Assembly: GCA_903850335.1 (NCBI GenBank)
Contig: CAINLJ010000017.1
Span: 1 to 37,312 of the forward strand
Length of the DNA: 37,312 nucleotides
Origin: an uncultured Bacteroidia bacterium
Lineage (GTDB): Bacteria; Bacteroidota; Bacteroidia; Bacteroidales; Prolixibacteraceae
Direction of reading: 5' to 3'
The translations under genes and the position numbers were made by a program. The notes below the pieces were generated by a model. The model had not been told where the DNA came from. It saw only the letters and a list, made by a program, of their open reading frames with translations, and searched no databases. Positions 24,101 to 31,734 of this stretch are shown here, piece after piece (the stretch's first letter is position 1; the number at the start of each line of letters is the position of its first letter).

Positions 24101-26047
24101 TTATTTGTTTTCAATAACAAGTTTGTTTTGAACCATTCTGTTATTAAATTGCTGAATGACAGCCTTAAATAACCTTTGTTCATTTTCGCAACCGATTTGC
24201 CCCAATAGGTTTTTAACCAAAAACGGATCATTATTCCGGTTGTAAATACCGGTAAGCTTCTCTGCTGTGAAATAAATTGCAAGATCACCTGTGAGAAACT
24301 GATAGGAATCTTCGAGGTAATTAATGACAAACCTTTGCGAAGCAGGATCAAAAAGGTTGTTACCAAAGGCAACGAATGGTTTTTGATAATTAAGATAACC
24401 CAGTACAGTTGGCATTATATCAATCTGTTGTGCAAGAGAATCATCCTTTCCTACCAGAGTGCCGTCACCTTTAAAGAATATGAGAGGTGCAGCATAATAA
24501 TTAACTGCTGTTTTATACTCCTTAAAATCAGACTCGGAACAATGATCTGAAGTAATCACGAACAGTGTATTTTTAAACCAAGGCTTTTTTGATGCTTTTT
24601 CAAAGAATTCTTTCAATGCAAAATCCGTGTATCTGATGCATTTCTGCAACGGAATATGTTCTTCCGGAAAGCGTTTAACATATTTTTCCGGTACTTTGAA
24701 CGGATGATGAGATGAAACTGAAAAAATCGTTGTAAAAAAAGGCTCTTTCATCGAACTCATTTCATCTGCAAAGAACTGAAAAAATGGCTCATCCCATATC
24801 CCCCAAACACCATCAAAGCCATTATCATCAGCATATTCGTTCTTCCCAACATAACGCTGAAATCCGGCAATTTTTGCAAAAGCATCAAACCCCATCGATC
24901 CGTTGGGAGCACCATGAAAAAATGCTGTCTCATAGCCTTCCCTGGATAACAAACCGGCTAGGCTGTTAATCCGGTTCCCCGATCTTTCGGATATAACATA
25001 CGGAACCACCAAGGCCGGAATACTTGCAGTAATAGAGGGTATAGCATCAATTGATTTGCGACCGTTTGCAAAGGCATTAGTAAAAACAAAGCTTTTACTA
25101 ATCAATGAATCAATAAAAGGCGTGTAACCTTTATACAGACCATTATTGAGATTCCTGTTCAGGGTACCTACAAACTCCCGGCTAAAACTCTCGAGAATGA
25201 TAACAACAACATTATCATGTTTCAGCGGTCCTGTCGGTTTTGGGGTCCTTACTGGTGAATAAATGTTATTTAAATCTTCTTCAGAATTAAAATAATGCCT
25301 TAAAACAAACGCCTTCTTTCCCCAGGTTCTCAGGATACAGAATGGAGTATTTTGAACGAGTGACATTTCCTCGGTCGAATTGACATATTTCCCGGCATTA
25401 TTCATGCTTATAGGTCTTGTACTGGGCATATATCCTCCTCGCATCCCGATAACACTTAAACCAGCCACAACGACAAGAGCCGCTACAGACGAAAGGATAT
25501 ATTTCCAGCCCTTTGCCTTAAATAAGGGAATTGGCCTAAAGAAGGAGTATAATCTTGAAAGAATGTATACCGTCAGTAACCAAATGATGGCAATGTACCA
25601 GTAATCATATAAAAACCGCAAGATTAACTTATAATTTCCTGCATCAGAACTTAAAATATCAAAAACACTTGCCGTGGTTCTTTTCAGTATGAACCGGTAA
25701 AAAATTATATCAATATGATTAAATGCCAATCCGACAGCATTTATCACCATGAAAACCCATTTCAATGTCCTCTGATAACCCTCATTAAATTTGAATGGGA
25801 ACGGAATAAGAAAGAATAAAAAATAAATCGCATTCAGATACAAAACAGCACTTGTATCAAACATAAAACCGCCACGCATGATCTTCAGAAACGATGTAAG
25901 ATCCACATTGGGGAATAAAGTCTGATTATAAAGGTAAAAGAGAATTCGTCCCACTGAATAAAATAGCATGACGATTACAAACCTGTAAACCAGTACAAAA
26001 AATTCGTTGGCCGGATGTTTTCCCTTTAATAAATTGAAAAGTTTCAT
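24101..26047 (-). CDS. LTA synthase / phosphoglycerol transferase-like membrane sulfatase-fold enzyme
   Basis: I choose the ATG at 26045-26047 (MKLFNLLKG, 648 residues). The longer frame begins with a TTG that is itself part of a -7-like element. Residues ~15-205 hold about five membrane helices (FFVLVYRFVIVMLFYSVG, AIYFLFFLIPFPF, YIAIIWLLTVYILS, ILSSVAALVVVAGLSVIG). The extracytoplasmic alkaline-phosphatase-fold domain follows: VVIILESFSREF (metal ligand E286), ANGRKSIDAIPS (S332 where LtaS uses its Thr nucleophile), FFHGAPNGSMGFD and VITSDHCSE. LtaS and MdoB/OpgB relatives move phosphoglycerol from phosphatidylglycerol onto a polymer or glucan. The acceptor in Bacteroidota is unknown. It is cotranscribed with the QueD-family gene, 18 bases on. 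Confidence 0.87.
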   Translation of the reverse strand: MKLFNLLKGKHPANEFFVLVYRFVIVMLFYSVGRILFYLYNQTLFPNVDLTSFLKIMRGGFMFDTSAVLYLNAIYFLFFLIPFPFKFNEGYQRTLKWVFMVINAVGLAFNHIDIIFYRFILKRTTASVFDILSSDAGNYKLILRFLYDYWYIAIIWLLTVYILSRLYSFFRPIPLFKAKGWKYILSSVAALVVVAGLSVIGMRGGYMPSTRPISMNNAGKYVNSTEEMSLVQNTPFCILRTWGKKAFVLRHYFNSEEDLNNIYSPVRTPKPTGPLKHDNVVVIILESFSREFVGTLNRNLNNGLYKGYTPFIDSLISKSFVFTNAFANGRKSIDAIPSITASIPALVVPYVISERSGNRINSLAGLLSREGYETAFFHGAPNGSMGFDAFAKIAGFQRYVGKNEYADDNGFDGVWGIWDEPFFQFFADEMSSMKEPFFTTIFSVSSHHPFKVPEKYVKRFPEEHIPLQKCIRYTDFALKEFFEKASKKPWFKNTLFVITSDHCSESDFKEYKTAVNYYAAPLIFFKGDGTLVGKDDSLAQQIDIMPTVLGYLNYQKPFVAFGNNLFDPASQRFVINYLEDSYQFLTGDLAIYFTAEKLTGIYNRNNDPFLVKNLLGQIGCENEQRLFKAVIQQFNNRMVQNKLVIENK

Positions 26048-26065
26048 GTATTCTAAATGAACCGA

Positions 26066-26073
26066 CAAAAATA
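26066..26073 (-). promoter_or_regulatory. Candidate promoter of the LTA-synthase-like gene
   Basis: The minus strand reads TATTTTTG (TAnnTTTG). A TTG lies 23 bases upstream, at 26097-26099, as a possible -33. The ATG at 26047 begins 18 bases after the element, giving a short leader. Confidence 0.45.
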
Positions 26074-26120
26074 ATACGTTATTTGGTTTAAATAACCAAT
26101 TTAAAAATCCTTCAATAAAA

Positions 26121-26146
26121 AAACCGCCTCGATACCGGGGCGGTTT
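26121..26146 (-). terminator. Rho-independent terminator after pckG
   Basis: The arms AAACCGCC (26121-26128) and GGCGGTTT (26139-26146) are perfectly complementary over 8 bp and can be extended by a wobble and a G-C pair. On the minus strand the stem runs straight into TTTTTTATTG. It lies 25 bases after the pckG stop codon. Confidence 0.88.
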
Positions 26147-26170
26147 CTTATATAAAACGGATCAAATGAT

Positions 26171-27961
26171 TTACTTTTCAAAACGCTCCTCGATCGCAAT
26201 AATCTGTTTTGCGAGTTCTTTTGGGAGACGGTCTCCAAAAGCAGCATATTGTTCACGAACCAGATCAAGTTCGTCATTCCACTGTGCTTTATCAACTGTC
26301 AGCAGTTCAGCCATATTTTCGTCTACGCCATCAAGGCCTGAAGTATTGATTGAGCCTTTTTGAGGGACATATCCGATTGGGGTTTCGTCTGCAGCAGCTG
26401 TTCCTGCTACTCTCTCGAAAATCCACTGCAATACCCGGATATTATCGCCGTAACCCGGCCAAAGGAATTTTCCCTGGGCACTCTTCCTAAACCAGTTAAC
26501 ATTAAATATTTTTGGAAGTTTGTCTTTATCCGGTGCATTTTCACCAATTGTTACCCAATGACCGAAATAGTCACCCATATGATATCCGCAGAAAGGTAAC
26601 ATAGCGAAAGGATCACGACGTACACCGGCTTTTAAGCCAATTGCAGCAGCAGTAACTTCAGAACCTACGATTGAACCCATAAAGACACCATGATTCCAGT
26701 CGAACGACTGATATACGAGTGGAACAGTCCCGGGACGGCGTCCACCGAAGAGTATTGCAGCGATTGGAACACCTGTTGGGTTTTCCCAATCCTTGTCAAT
26801 TGCAGGGCACTGGTAAGCAGGCGCCGAGAAGCGGGCGTTTGGATGAGCTGCGGGTTTGCCACTGGCTTTATCATAAACTTCGTTCGTCCATGTAATTGTG
26901 CCTTCGGGAGCATCATAACCAATACCTTCCCACCAGATGTCGCCATCAGGTGTGAGACCTGTATTTGTAAAAATTGTATTAGCCCTTGCTGAAAGCATCG
27001 CATTAGGATTGGTATCCATTGATGTAAACGGAGCAACACCAAAGAAACCGGCTTCAGGATTGATCGCAAAAAGCTGACCATCTTTACCAAATTTCATCCA
27101 GGCGATATCATCTCCAACTGTCTCGACTTTCCATCCCGGGATTGTTGGAACAAGCATCGCGAGGTTAGTCTTTCCACATGCACTAGGGAAAGCAGCGGCA
27201 ATATATTTCTTCACTCCCTCAGGATTTGTGATCCCCATGATTAACATATGCTCAGCCAGCCAACCTTGTCTTTTTGCCATATTGGAGGCAATACGAAGCG
27301 CAAAACATTTCTTGCCCAATAACGCATTACCACCATAACCACTACCATAAGAAAGAATTTCGTTGGTATCAGGGAAATGACAAATATATTTTTGTTCAAT
27401 CGGGGCACAAGGCCATTTCGAATCTTTCTCTCCCGGTTCAAGTGGCGACCCAACTGAATGAACGCAAGGTACAAATTCGCCATTTCCAAGAACATCAAGA
27501 ACTGCTTTGCCCATACGTGTCATAACTTTCATGTTAACAACAACATAAGGCGAATCAGTTAATTCAATACCAATGTGTGCAATATCAGAACCAAGCGGAC
27601 CCATTGAGAATGGAATCACATACATTGTACGACCCTTCATCGACCCCTTGAAGAAGCCCTTCAGAGTGGCTTTCATCTCAACAGGATCAGCCCAGTTATT
27701 TGTCGGGCCGGCATCTTCCTGTTTCGCAGAACAGATGTAGGTTCTGTTTTCTACGCGTGCCACATCACTCGGATCGGACTGAAAATAATAACTGCCCGGA
27801 CGTTTCTTCTCATCCAGCTTAACGGCCATTCCGCTAGCTACCATTTCACCTAAAAGACGTGTGTTTTCCTCTTCGGAACCATCACACCAGTAAACTTTTT
27901 CAGGCTGACAAAGCTCTGCCCATTCGTTTACCCAATTGATTAAATTCTGATTACTAGTCAT
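26171..27961 (-). CDS. pckG: Phosphoenolpyruvate carboxykinase (GTP)
   Basis: The 596-residue protein interconverts oxaloacetate + GTP and PEP + CO2 + GDP in gluconeogenesis or anaplerotic succinate routes. The GTP-type signature FPSACGKTN is present at 258-266, with reactive C262 and P-loop K264. Also seen are [21 protein letters not shown] (motif start at about 111), [51 protein letters not shown] and [20 protein letters not shown]. Many Bacteroides use the ATP enzyme instead, so the GTP type is a modest taxonomic hint. The gene is 60 bases after the aminotransferase stop. Only a weak 5-bp hairpin (27994-28009) lies between them, and a strong terminator follows pckG. Confidence 0.96.
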   Translation of the reverse strand: MTSNQNLINWVNEWAELCQPEKVYWCDGSEEENTRLLGEMVASGMAVKLDEKKRPGSYYFQSDPSDVARVENRTYICSAKQEDAGPTNNWADPVEMKATLKGFFKGSMKGRTMYVIPFSMGPLGSDIAHIGIELTDSPYVVVNMKVMTRMGKAVLDVLGNGEFVPCVHSVGSPLEPGEKDSKWPCAPIEQKYICHFPDTNEILSYGSGYGGNALLGKKCFALRIASNMAKRQGWLAEHMLIMGITNPEGVKKYIAAAFPSACGKTNLAMLVPTIPGWKVETVGDDIAWMKFGKDGQLFAINPEAGFFGVAPFTSMDTNPNAMLSARANTIFTNTGLTPDGDIWWEGIGYDAPEGTITWTNEVYDKASGKPAAHPNARFSAPAYQCPAIDKDWENPTGVPIAAILFGGRRPGTVPLVYQSFDWNHGVFMGSIVGSEVTAAAIGLKAGVRRDPFAMLPFCGYHMGDYFGHWVTIGENAPDKDKLPKIFNVNWFRKSAQGKFLWPGYGDNIRVLQWIFERVAGTAAADETPIGYVPQKGSINTSGLDGVDENMAELLTVDKAQWNDELDLVREQYAAFGDRLPKELAKQIIAIEERFEK

Positions 27962-28021
27962 TAAATTTTTTTTTAAAAAAACGATTAAAAGAAAGGAAAT
28001 CTACTTCCTATGAAGCTTATT

Positions 28022-29317
28022 CTAGTTTTGTTTCTTATATTCCTTACAAGCCAGGTAAATATTCTCTACAAGATCCGGAATTTTGGATTCCGGTACTGCT
28101 GAGAATGCCAGTCTAATCAAATTTCCAAAAACAATGACACCAGTGCTGTAGTTATCAAGCAAAATCTTTCTGATCGCCTCAGCATTGAGCGATCCATTCA
28201 GCTCGATACACATAAAATAACCGGAATTAAAAGGTAGTGCCACAAAATATTCAGTGTATTTCGGATCCGCAAGAGCCTTAATAATAGCCTGATATCTTGA
28301 ATTTAGTGTGTTATATTTCTCCTTTTTATCAGCTTCGTACTGAGAAGAGAAATAGGCTGTATATAATAATGATTGTGAGAGGTGACTCACATTGGAAATA
28401 TTTCCTCTTACCGCTCCGGCTGTCTTGTTCTCAAGCGCCTCGTATAATTCAGGAGTACCGTTTTTAATTCCGTATGTAATAAATCCGACACGGAAACCCC
28501 AGACATAATCTTCCTTTGTGGGTCCGTCAAGCTTTACTGCCAATACTTTTTCATCCAGCGTACTGAGCTGATTAAAAATAGACTCAGTATAAACATCTTT
28601 CTCATAAACGAGACCGAAATAGGCATCATCGATAATTACAACAACGTTTTTACCCTTGTCAGCCTGTTTTTTAATTGCATTTACAATCGGTCCGATTTCT
28701 GATTCTAAAGGGGTGTATCCTGTAGGATTATTCGGGAAGTTAAGCAAAAGAACGATTTTGCCTTGTATTGAATCGAGTGTTTCGGAGAATCCCTCAACAT
28801 TAAACCCGCCATTTTTGAATAATGGGAAATTAATTACTTTGCCCTTATATGCATTTTCGAATATAAGTGAATAGTTCTCCCAGAATAAATCCGGTATTAC
28901 GACTGTGTCTCCCTCATCAACAAACATATAACTGGATATACTTAATCCATGGGTCAATCCGCTTGTAACAATCGGAACACTTACAGGAGTTGTCCCAAGA
29001 GTTGGGTTCTTCCTGTAAATTGAATCTTTCCAGTAATCACGCAATTCCTTCTTGCCAAAACTCGGGGCATAAGGATAAACTGAACCTAATGGCAAATTAA
29101 TGAGCTTGTCAAATTCTGAAAGGTGCATTGAACTCCCGTTATCCTCTATTGCCTCTCCAATCGTAGCATTGATATTTTTACCTCTGGCCTGGGCCGATTG
29201 AGATAAAATTCCAAGCTTAGGGAAAAAAATATTTTTGCCTCTCTCACTCAATAACCCGAGAACATTCGTATTAAGCTTTTGGATGATCTCGTTCAGGTCA
29301 GTTGCTTGTTTATCCAT
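28022..29317 (-). CDS. Class I/II pyridoxal-phosphate aminotransferase
   Basis: The 431-residue fold-type-I PLP enzyme has the usual landmarks: GLTHGLSIS phosphate-binding region (~120), LLNFPNNPTG (~191-200), VVVIIDDAYFGLVY (D230/D231, Y233) and DGPTKEDYVWGFRVGF. K268 is the probable Schiff-base lysine in the last motif, with the G-x-R-x-G that follows it. There is no signal peptide. The amino-acid substrate cannot be told from the sequence, and aromatic or branched-chain substrates are both possible. An XRE-cupin regulator lies immediately upstream on the same strand. A TAATTTTG element sits in the 137-base gap, suggesting an own promoter that the regulator may control. Confidence 0.88.
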   Translation of the reverse strand: MDKQATDLNEIIQKLNTNVLGLLSERGKNIFFPKLGILSQSAQARGKNINATIGEAIEDNGSSMHLSEFDKLINLPLGSVYPYAPSFGKKELRDYWKDSIYRKNPTLGTTPVSVPIVTSGLTHGLSISSYMFVDEGDTVVIPDLFWENYSLIFENAYKGKVINFPLFKNGGFNVEGFSETLDSIQGKIVLLLNFPNNPTGYTPLESEIGPIVNAIKKQADKGKNVVVIIDDAYFGLVYEKDVYTESIFNQLSTLDEKVLAVKLDGPTKEDYVWGFRVGFITYGIKNGTPELYEALENKTAGAVRGNISNVSHLSQSLLYTAYFSSQYEADKKEKYNTLNSRYQAIIKALADPKYTEYFVALPFNSGYFMCIELNGSLNAEAIRKILLDNYSTGVIVFGNLIRLAFSAVPESKIPDLVENIYLACKEYKKQN

Positions 29318-29354
29318 TAAGTGCTGTTTAATTTAATTAATTAATACTTAACCA

Positions 29355-29362
29355 CAAAATTA
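29355..29362 (-). promoter_or_regulatory. Candidate -7 promoter element of the aminotransferase gene
   Basis: The minus strand reads TAATTTTG (TAnnTTTG), 37 bases before the ATG at 29317. No clear -33 element is seen at the expected position. Confidence 0.4.
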
Positions 29363-29454
29363 TCTATTTTAACTGAGAATTTGCCTACTTCTTGTCCATT
29401 TAAGCCAAAACTTAACAATGATTTGACATAGGCATAAATTGCTTTTATTCAGCA

Positions 29455-30006
29455 TCAGATATTTGGAGGAGTGACTATCCAAAGGACCCTGGCCGAAGAA
29501 TTGTGAATATTTTTTAAGGTATGCGCGATAGTGGAGTTAAAATAAAAATTATCCCCTTTTTCAAGAATATACTGAGAATTATCCAGGGTAATCATCAATT
29601 TACCTTCTAAAACATATATAAATTCCTGACCGGGATGAGGAGCCATGATCTCAGCAGAATCCGAATTTTCGACGAATTTCAGGATATATGGCTCCATTCG
29701 TTTACTGTTTTCGTGATGAGAAAGGAGGAAAAGGCTGGTTCCACTCGGATTTACTTTAACAAATTTGATGTCACCCGATTTGATCAGAGGGTTTTTTGTA
29801 AGCGACTCATGTTCGCCAATTAATTCACCTACAGTAGCATATAGACTATTAGCGATACTCTTAAGTGTAACAATAGAGGGAAAAGCTTTGGAATTTTCGA
29901 TCTGAGAGAGTGCGCTGGCACTGATTCCAACTTTTTTTGACAAATCGCTAAGCGGTAAGCCCAACATTTCTCGTTTACGTTTGATCCTCTCTCCTAATCG
30001 ATTCAT
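29455..30006 (-). CDS. XRE-family HTH regulator with C-terminal cupin domain
   Basis: The 183-residue protein has an N-terminal lambda-repressor-type HTH (residues ~5-60: ERIKRKREMLGLPLSDLSKK, GISASALSQIENSKAFPSIV) and a C-terminal cupin_2 sensor at ~110-180 (PHPGQEFIYVLEGKLMI, YILEKGDNFYFNSTIAHTLK). Regulators of this build commonly control genes for amino-acid or polyamine metabolism by sensing a small ligand in the cupin. The cytosolic location and full length are normal. It stands 137 bases upstream of the aminotransferase gene, the most likely target besides itself. It is separated from xerD by a terminator and a 248-base spacer with an own -7-like element. Confidence 0.92.
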   Translation of the reverse strand: MNRLGERIKRKREMLGLPLSDLSKKVGISASALSQIENSKAFPSIVTLKSIANSLYATVGELIGEHESLTKNPLIKSGDIKFVKVNPSGTSLFLLSHHENSKRMEPYILKFVENSDSAEIMAPHPGQEFIYVLEGKLMITLDNSQYILEKGDNFYFNSTIAHTLKNIHNSSARVLWIVTPPNI

Positions 30007-30053
30007 TGATAATGCTTTGTAATATATTTTGTTTTTATATGAAAGTCAAACCG

Positions 30054-30061
30054 CAAAGTTA
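30054..30061 (-). promoter_or_regulatory. Candidate -7 promoter element of the XRE-cupin gene
   Basis: The minus strand reads TAACTTTG, a perfect TAnnTTTG match, 47 bases before the ATG at 30006. A -33 TTTG is not evident. Confidence 0.4.
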
Positions 30062-30150
30062 ATTCTTTTTAAAACTATAAATCTATCCTTGTTAAATAAT
30101 TAAGTAATACTTAACAAATCGTAATCCGGACAAATCATTATTACAAGAAA

Positions 30151-30183
30151 AAAGGACAATCAACTTTGAGGTTAATGTCCTTT
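30151..30183 (-). terminator. Rho-independent terminator after xerD
   Basis: The arms AAAGGACA (30151-30158) and TGTCCTTT (30176-30183) are perfectly complementary over 8 bp. On the minus strand the stem is followed by a run of T (TTTTTTC counted with the arm). It lies about 70 bases past the xerD stop and before the XRE-cupin promoter. The 17-base loop is longer than usual. Confidence 0.68.
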
Positions 30184-30238
30184 AGTTTCACATTATATAA
30201 TTTAAAATACCCAATAAAAAAGATTTAACCTTAACAAG

Positions 30239-30257
30239 TCATGAATTATTCAGGTTA
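30239..30257. repeat. 19-bp repeat, copy 1 (overlaps xerD stop codon)
   Basis: The sequence tcatgaattattcaggtta is present here and again, identical, at 35025-35043. Here its last three bases are the complement of the xerD stop codon TAA. Confidence 0.8.
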
Positions 30258-31154
30258 GGATCTTGGATGAAATTTATTAATTGTATCTTTAAGATATTCC
30301 TTGTCTAAATGGGCATAGATCTCGGTCGTAAGAATAGACTCGTGCCCAAGCATTTCCTGAACAGTCCGCAAATCGGCACCACCCTGAACCAGAGTTGAGG
30401 CAAATGAATGTCTGAATGTATGGGGGCTAATACTCTTTTCCAGTTTGATTTTATCAGCAAGATTCTTGATGATCGTAAAAATCATGACACGGCTTAATTT
30501 TTTTCCTCTTCTGTTCAGAAAAACTACGTTTTCATAGCCTTTTTCAATTACGAGTTTTTTTCGTGAATTAATCAGGTATTTCTTAATATCATCGATAGCT
30601 CTTTTGCCAATAGGAACCAGACGCTCACGCTCTCCCTTACCGGCTATCCGTAAAAATTCCTGTTCAAAGTGAAGATTTGAGACCTTGAGGTCGACAAGTT
30701 CCGATACTCTTAAACCACAGCTGGAAAGAGTTTCAAGAATGGCCTTATTACGAAGTCCTTCAGCCTTAGTGACATCAATGGCTTCAATCAGCCGGTTAAT
30801 CTCATCATCTGTAAGTATTTCAGGAAGTTTGCGTCCAATCCTGGGAGACTCAAGCAAAGTAGTCGGATCGTTCTCTACTGCTTCCTCAATTAATAAAAAT
30901 TTGTAATACGATTTAATTCCGGATATAGTACGAGCCTGAGTCCGGGGACTTATTCCGGTTACATTCATCCATTCAACAAATTTCCTTAACTGAGCCAATT
31001 TTACAGTTTCCGGTTTGAGGGTAGGAAAATTTTGCTCAATAAATACAATAAGCTTGTTGATGTCATTAACATAAGCACTTACTGAGTTTGGAGAAAGCGA
31101 TTTCTCGATCCTCAGAAATGATTCATAACCTTTTTTGCTTTCTATCCAGTTCAT
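30255..31154 (-). CDS. xerD: Site-specific tyrosine recombinase XerD
   Basis: The 299-residue protein has the full catalytic set of tyrosine recombinases: R149 (SSCGLRVSEL), K173 (AGKGERERLVP), H245 and R248 (SPHTFRHSFA), H271 (LGHESILTT) and nucleophile Y280 (EIYAHL). An N-terminal SAM-like core-binding domain spans ~1-90 (SPNSVSAYVNDI, RTQARTISGIKSYYKFLL). XerD acts with its partner at dif to resolve chromosome dimers. No mobile-element features surround it, and it is divergent from aroQ-pyk, a familiar Bacteroidales arrangement. It is therefore taken as the housekeeping enzyme rather than an integrase. XerC and XerD are hard to separate by sequence alone. Confidence 0.92.
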   Translation of the reverse strand: MNWIESKKGYESFLRIEKSLSPNSVSAYVNDINKLIVFIEQNFPTLKPETVKLAQLRKFVEWMNVTGISPRTQARTISGIKSYYKFLLIEEAVENDPTTLLESPRIGRKLPEILTDDEINRLIEAIDVTKAEGLRNKAILETLSSCGLRVSELVDLKVSNLHFEQEFLRIAGKGERERLVPIGKRAIDDIKKYLINSRKKLVIEKGYENVVFLNRRGKKLSRVMIFTIIKNLADKIKLEKSISPHTFRHSFASTLVQGGADLRTVQEMLGHESILTTEIYAHLDKEYLKDTINKFHPRS

Positions 31155-31286
31155 TTTGCTTTTTTTATTAATGATGAAAGATTAAATTAATGCTAAATAT
31201 ATTTAACTGAACAAACAATAAAGTATAAATGTTGTTTAACTTTCTTGTAAATTGCACCTTATAAATATACAAAATATTTTATATTA

Positions 31287-31706
31287 ATGAAAATTATTAT
31301 TGTAAACGGTCCAAATCTGAATTTACTGGGTATAAGGGAAAAAAGCATTTACGGAAGTAGCTCTTTTACAGAGTACTACGAAACTTTGATTCGGCTCTTT
31401 CCAAATATTACCTTTGAGTATTTCCAATCAAACATAGAGGGCGAAATAATTAATTACCTCCATGAAATTGGATTTTCAGCAGATGGAGTAATTTTAAATG
31501 CGGGAGCCTATACCCATACATCCGTCGCAATCCGCGATGCGATATCAGGAATTACAACTCCTGTTGTTGAGGTACATATCTCTAATATCCTGACGCGGGA
31601 ACAATTCAGACACGAATCGCTGATTGGTCCTGTTTGTAAAGGAAGCATAATGGGATTTGGCCTCGACTCTTACAGACTCGGTGTTGAGAGTTTCCTTACG
31701 CCTTAA
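31287..31706 (+). CDS. aroQ: 3-dehydroquinate dehydratase, type II
   Basis: The 139-residue protein carries out the third step of the shikimate pathway, dehydration of 3-dehydroquinate. Type II motifs are complete: NGPNLNLLGIREKSIYGS with the catalytic loop Arg and Tyr, NAGAYTHTSVAIRDAI with the substrate-binding Asn, and EVHISNILTREQFRHES with the catalytic His. The length is slightly under the common 145-150 but nothing essential is missing. It is the first gene of a rightward pair with pyruvate kinase, which starts 28 bases after its stop. It is divergent from xerD across 132 bases. Confidence 0.95.
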   Translation: MKIIIVNGPNLNLLGIREKSIYGSSSFTEYYETLIRLFPNITFEYFQSNIEGEIINYLHEIGFSADGVILNAGAYTHTSVAIRDAISGITTPVVEVHISNILTREQFRHESLIGPVCKGSIMGFGLDSYRLGVESFLTP

Positions 31707-31734
31707 TAAACAATTATCTTTGGAACAAAAAATT

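Noticed and set aside
26048-26068. TTG start giving seven more residues for the LTA-synthase-like protein
   Set aside because: The TTG is the last part of the presumed -7 element, so it cannot lie within the transcript.
26665-27090. 141-codon open frame inside pckG on the same strand
   Set aside because: It is another frame of a certain gene with no recognisable protein features. The same holds for the 97-codon frames at 24079-24372 and 8022-8315.
27994-28009. Small AGGAA/TTCCT hairpin between the aminotransferase and pckG
   Set aside because: The stem is only 5 bp and the following T-run is broken by other bases, so it is too weak to list as a terminator.
30255-31154. The tyrosine recombinase as integrase of a mobile island
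   Set aside because: There are no att-like direct repeats, tRNA or cargo genes. The xerD / aroQ-pyk arrangement is a housekeeping context.
31715-31722. TATCTTTG promoter element before pyk
   Set aside because: It matches the -7 consensus but would leave a leader of only a few bases and has no -33. The aroQ-pyk operon explains expression better.
31657-31734. Earlier TTG start for pyruvate kinase overlapping aroQ
   Set aside because: The extra residues are an out-of-frame reading of the aroQ 3' end. Family similarity begins at the ATG at 31735.
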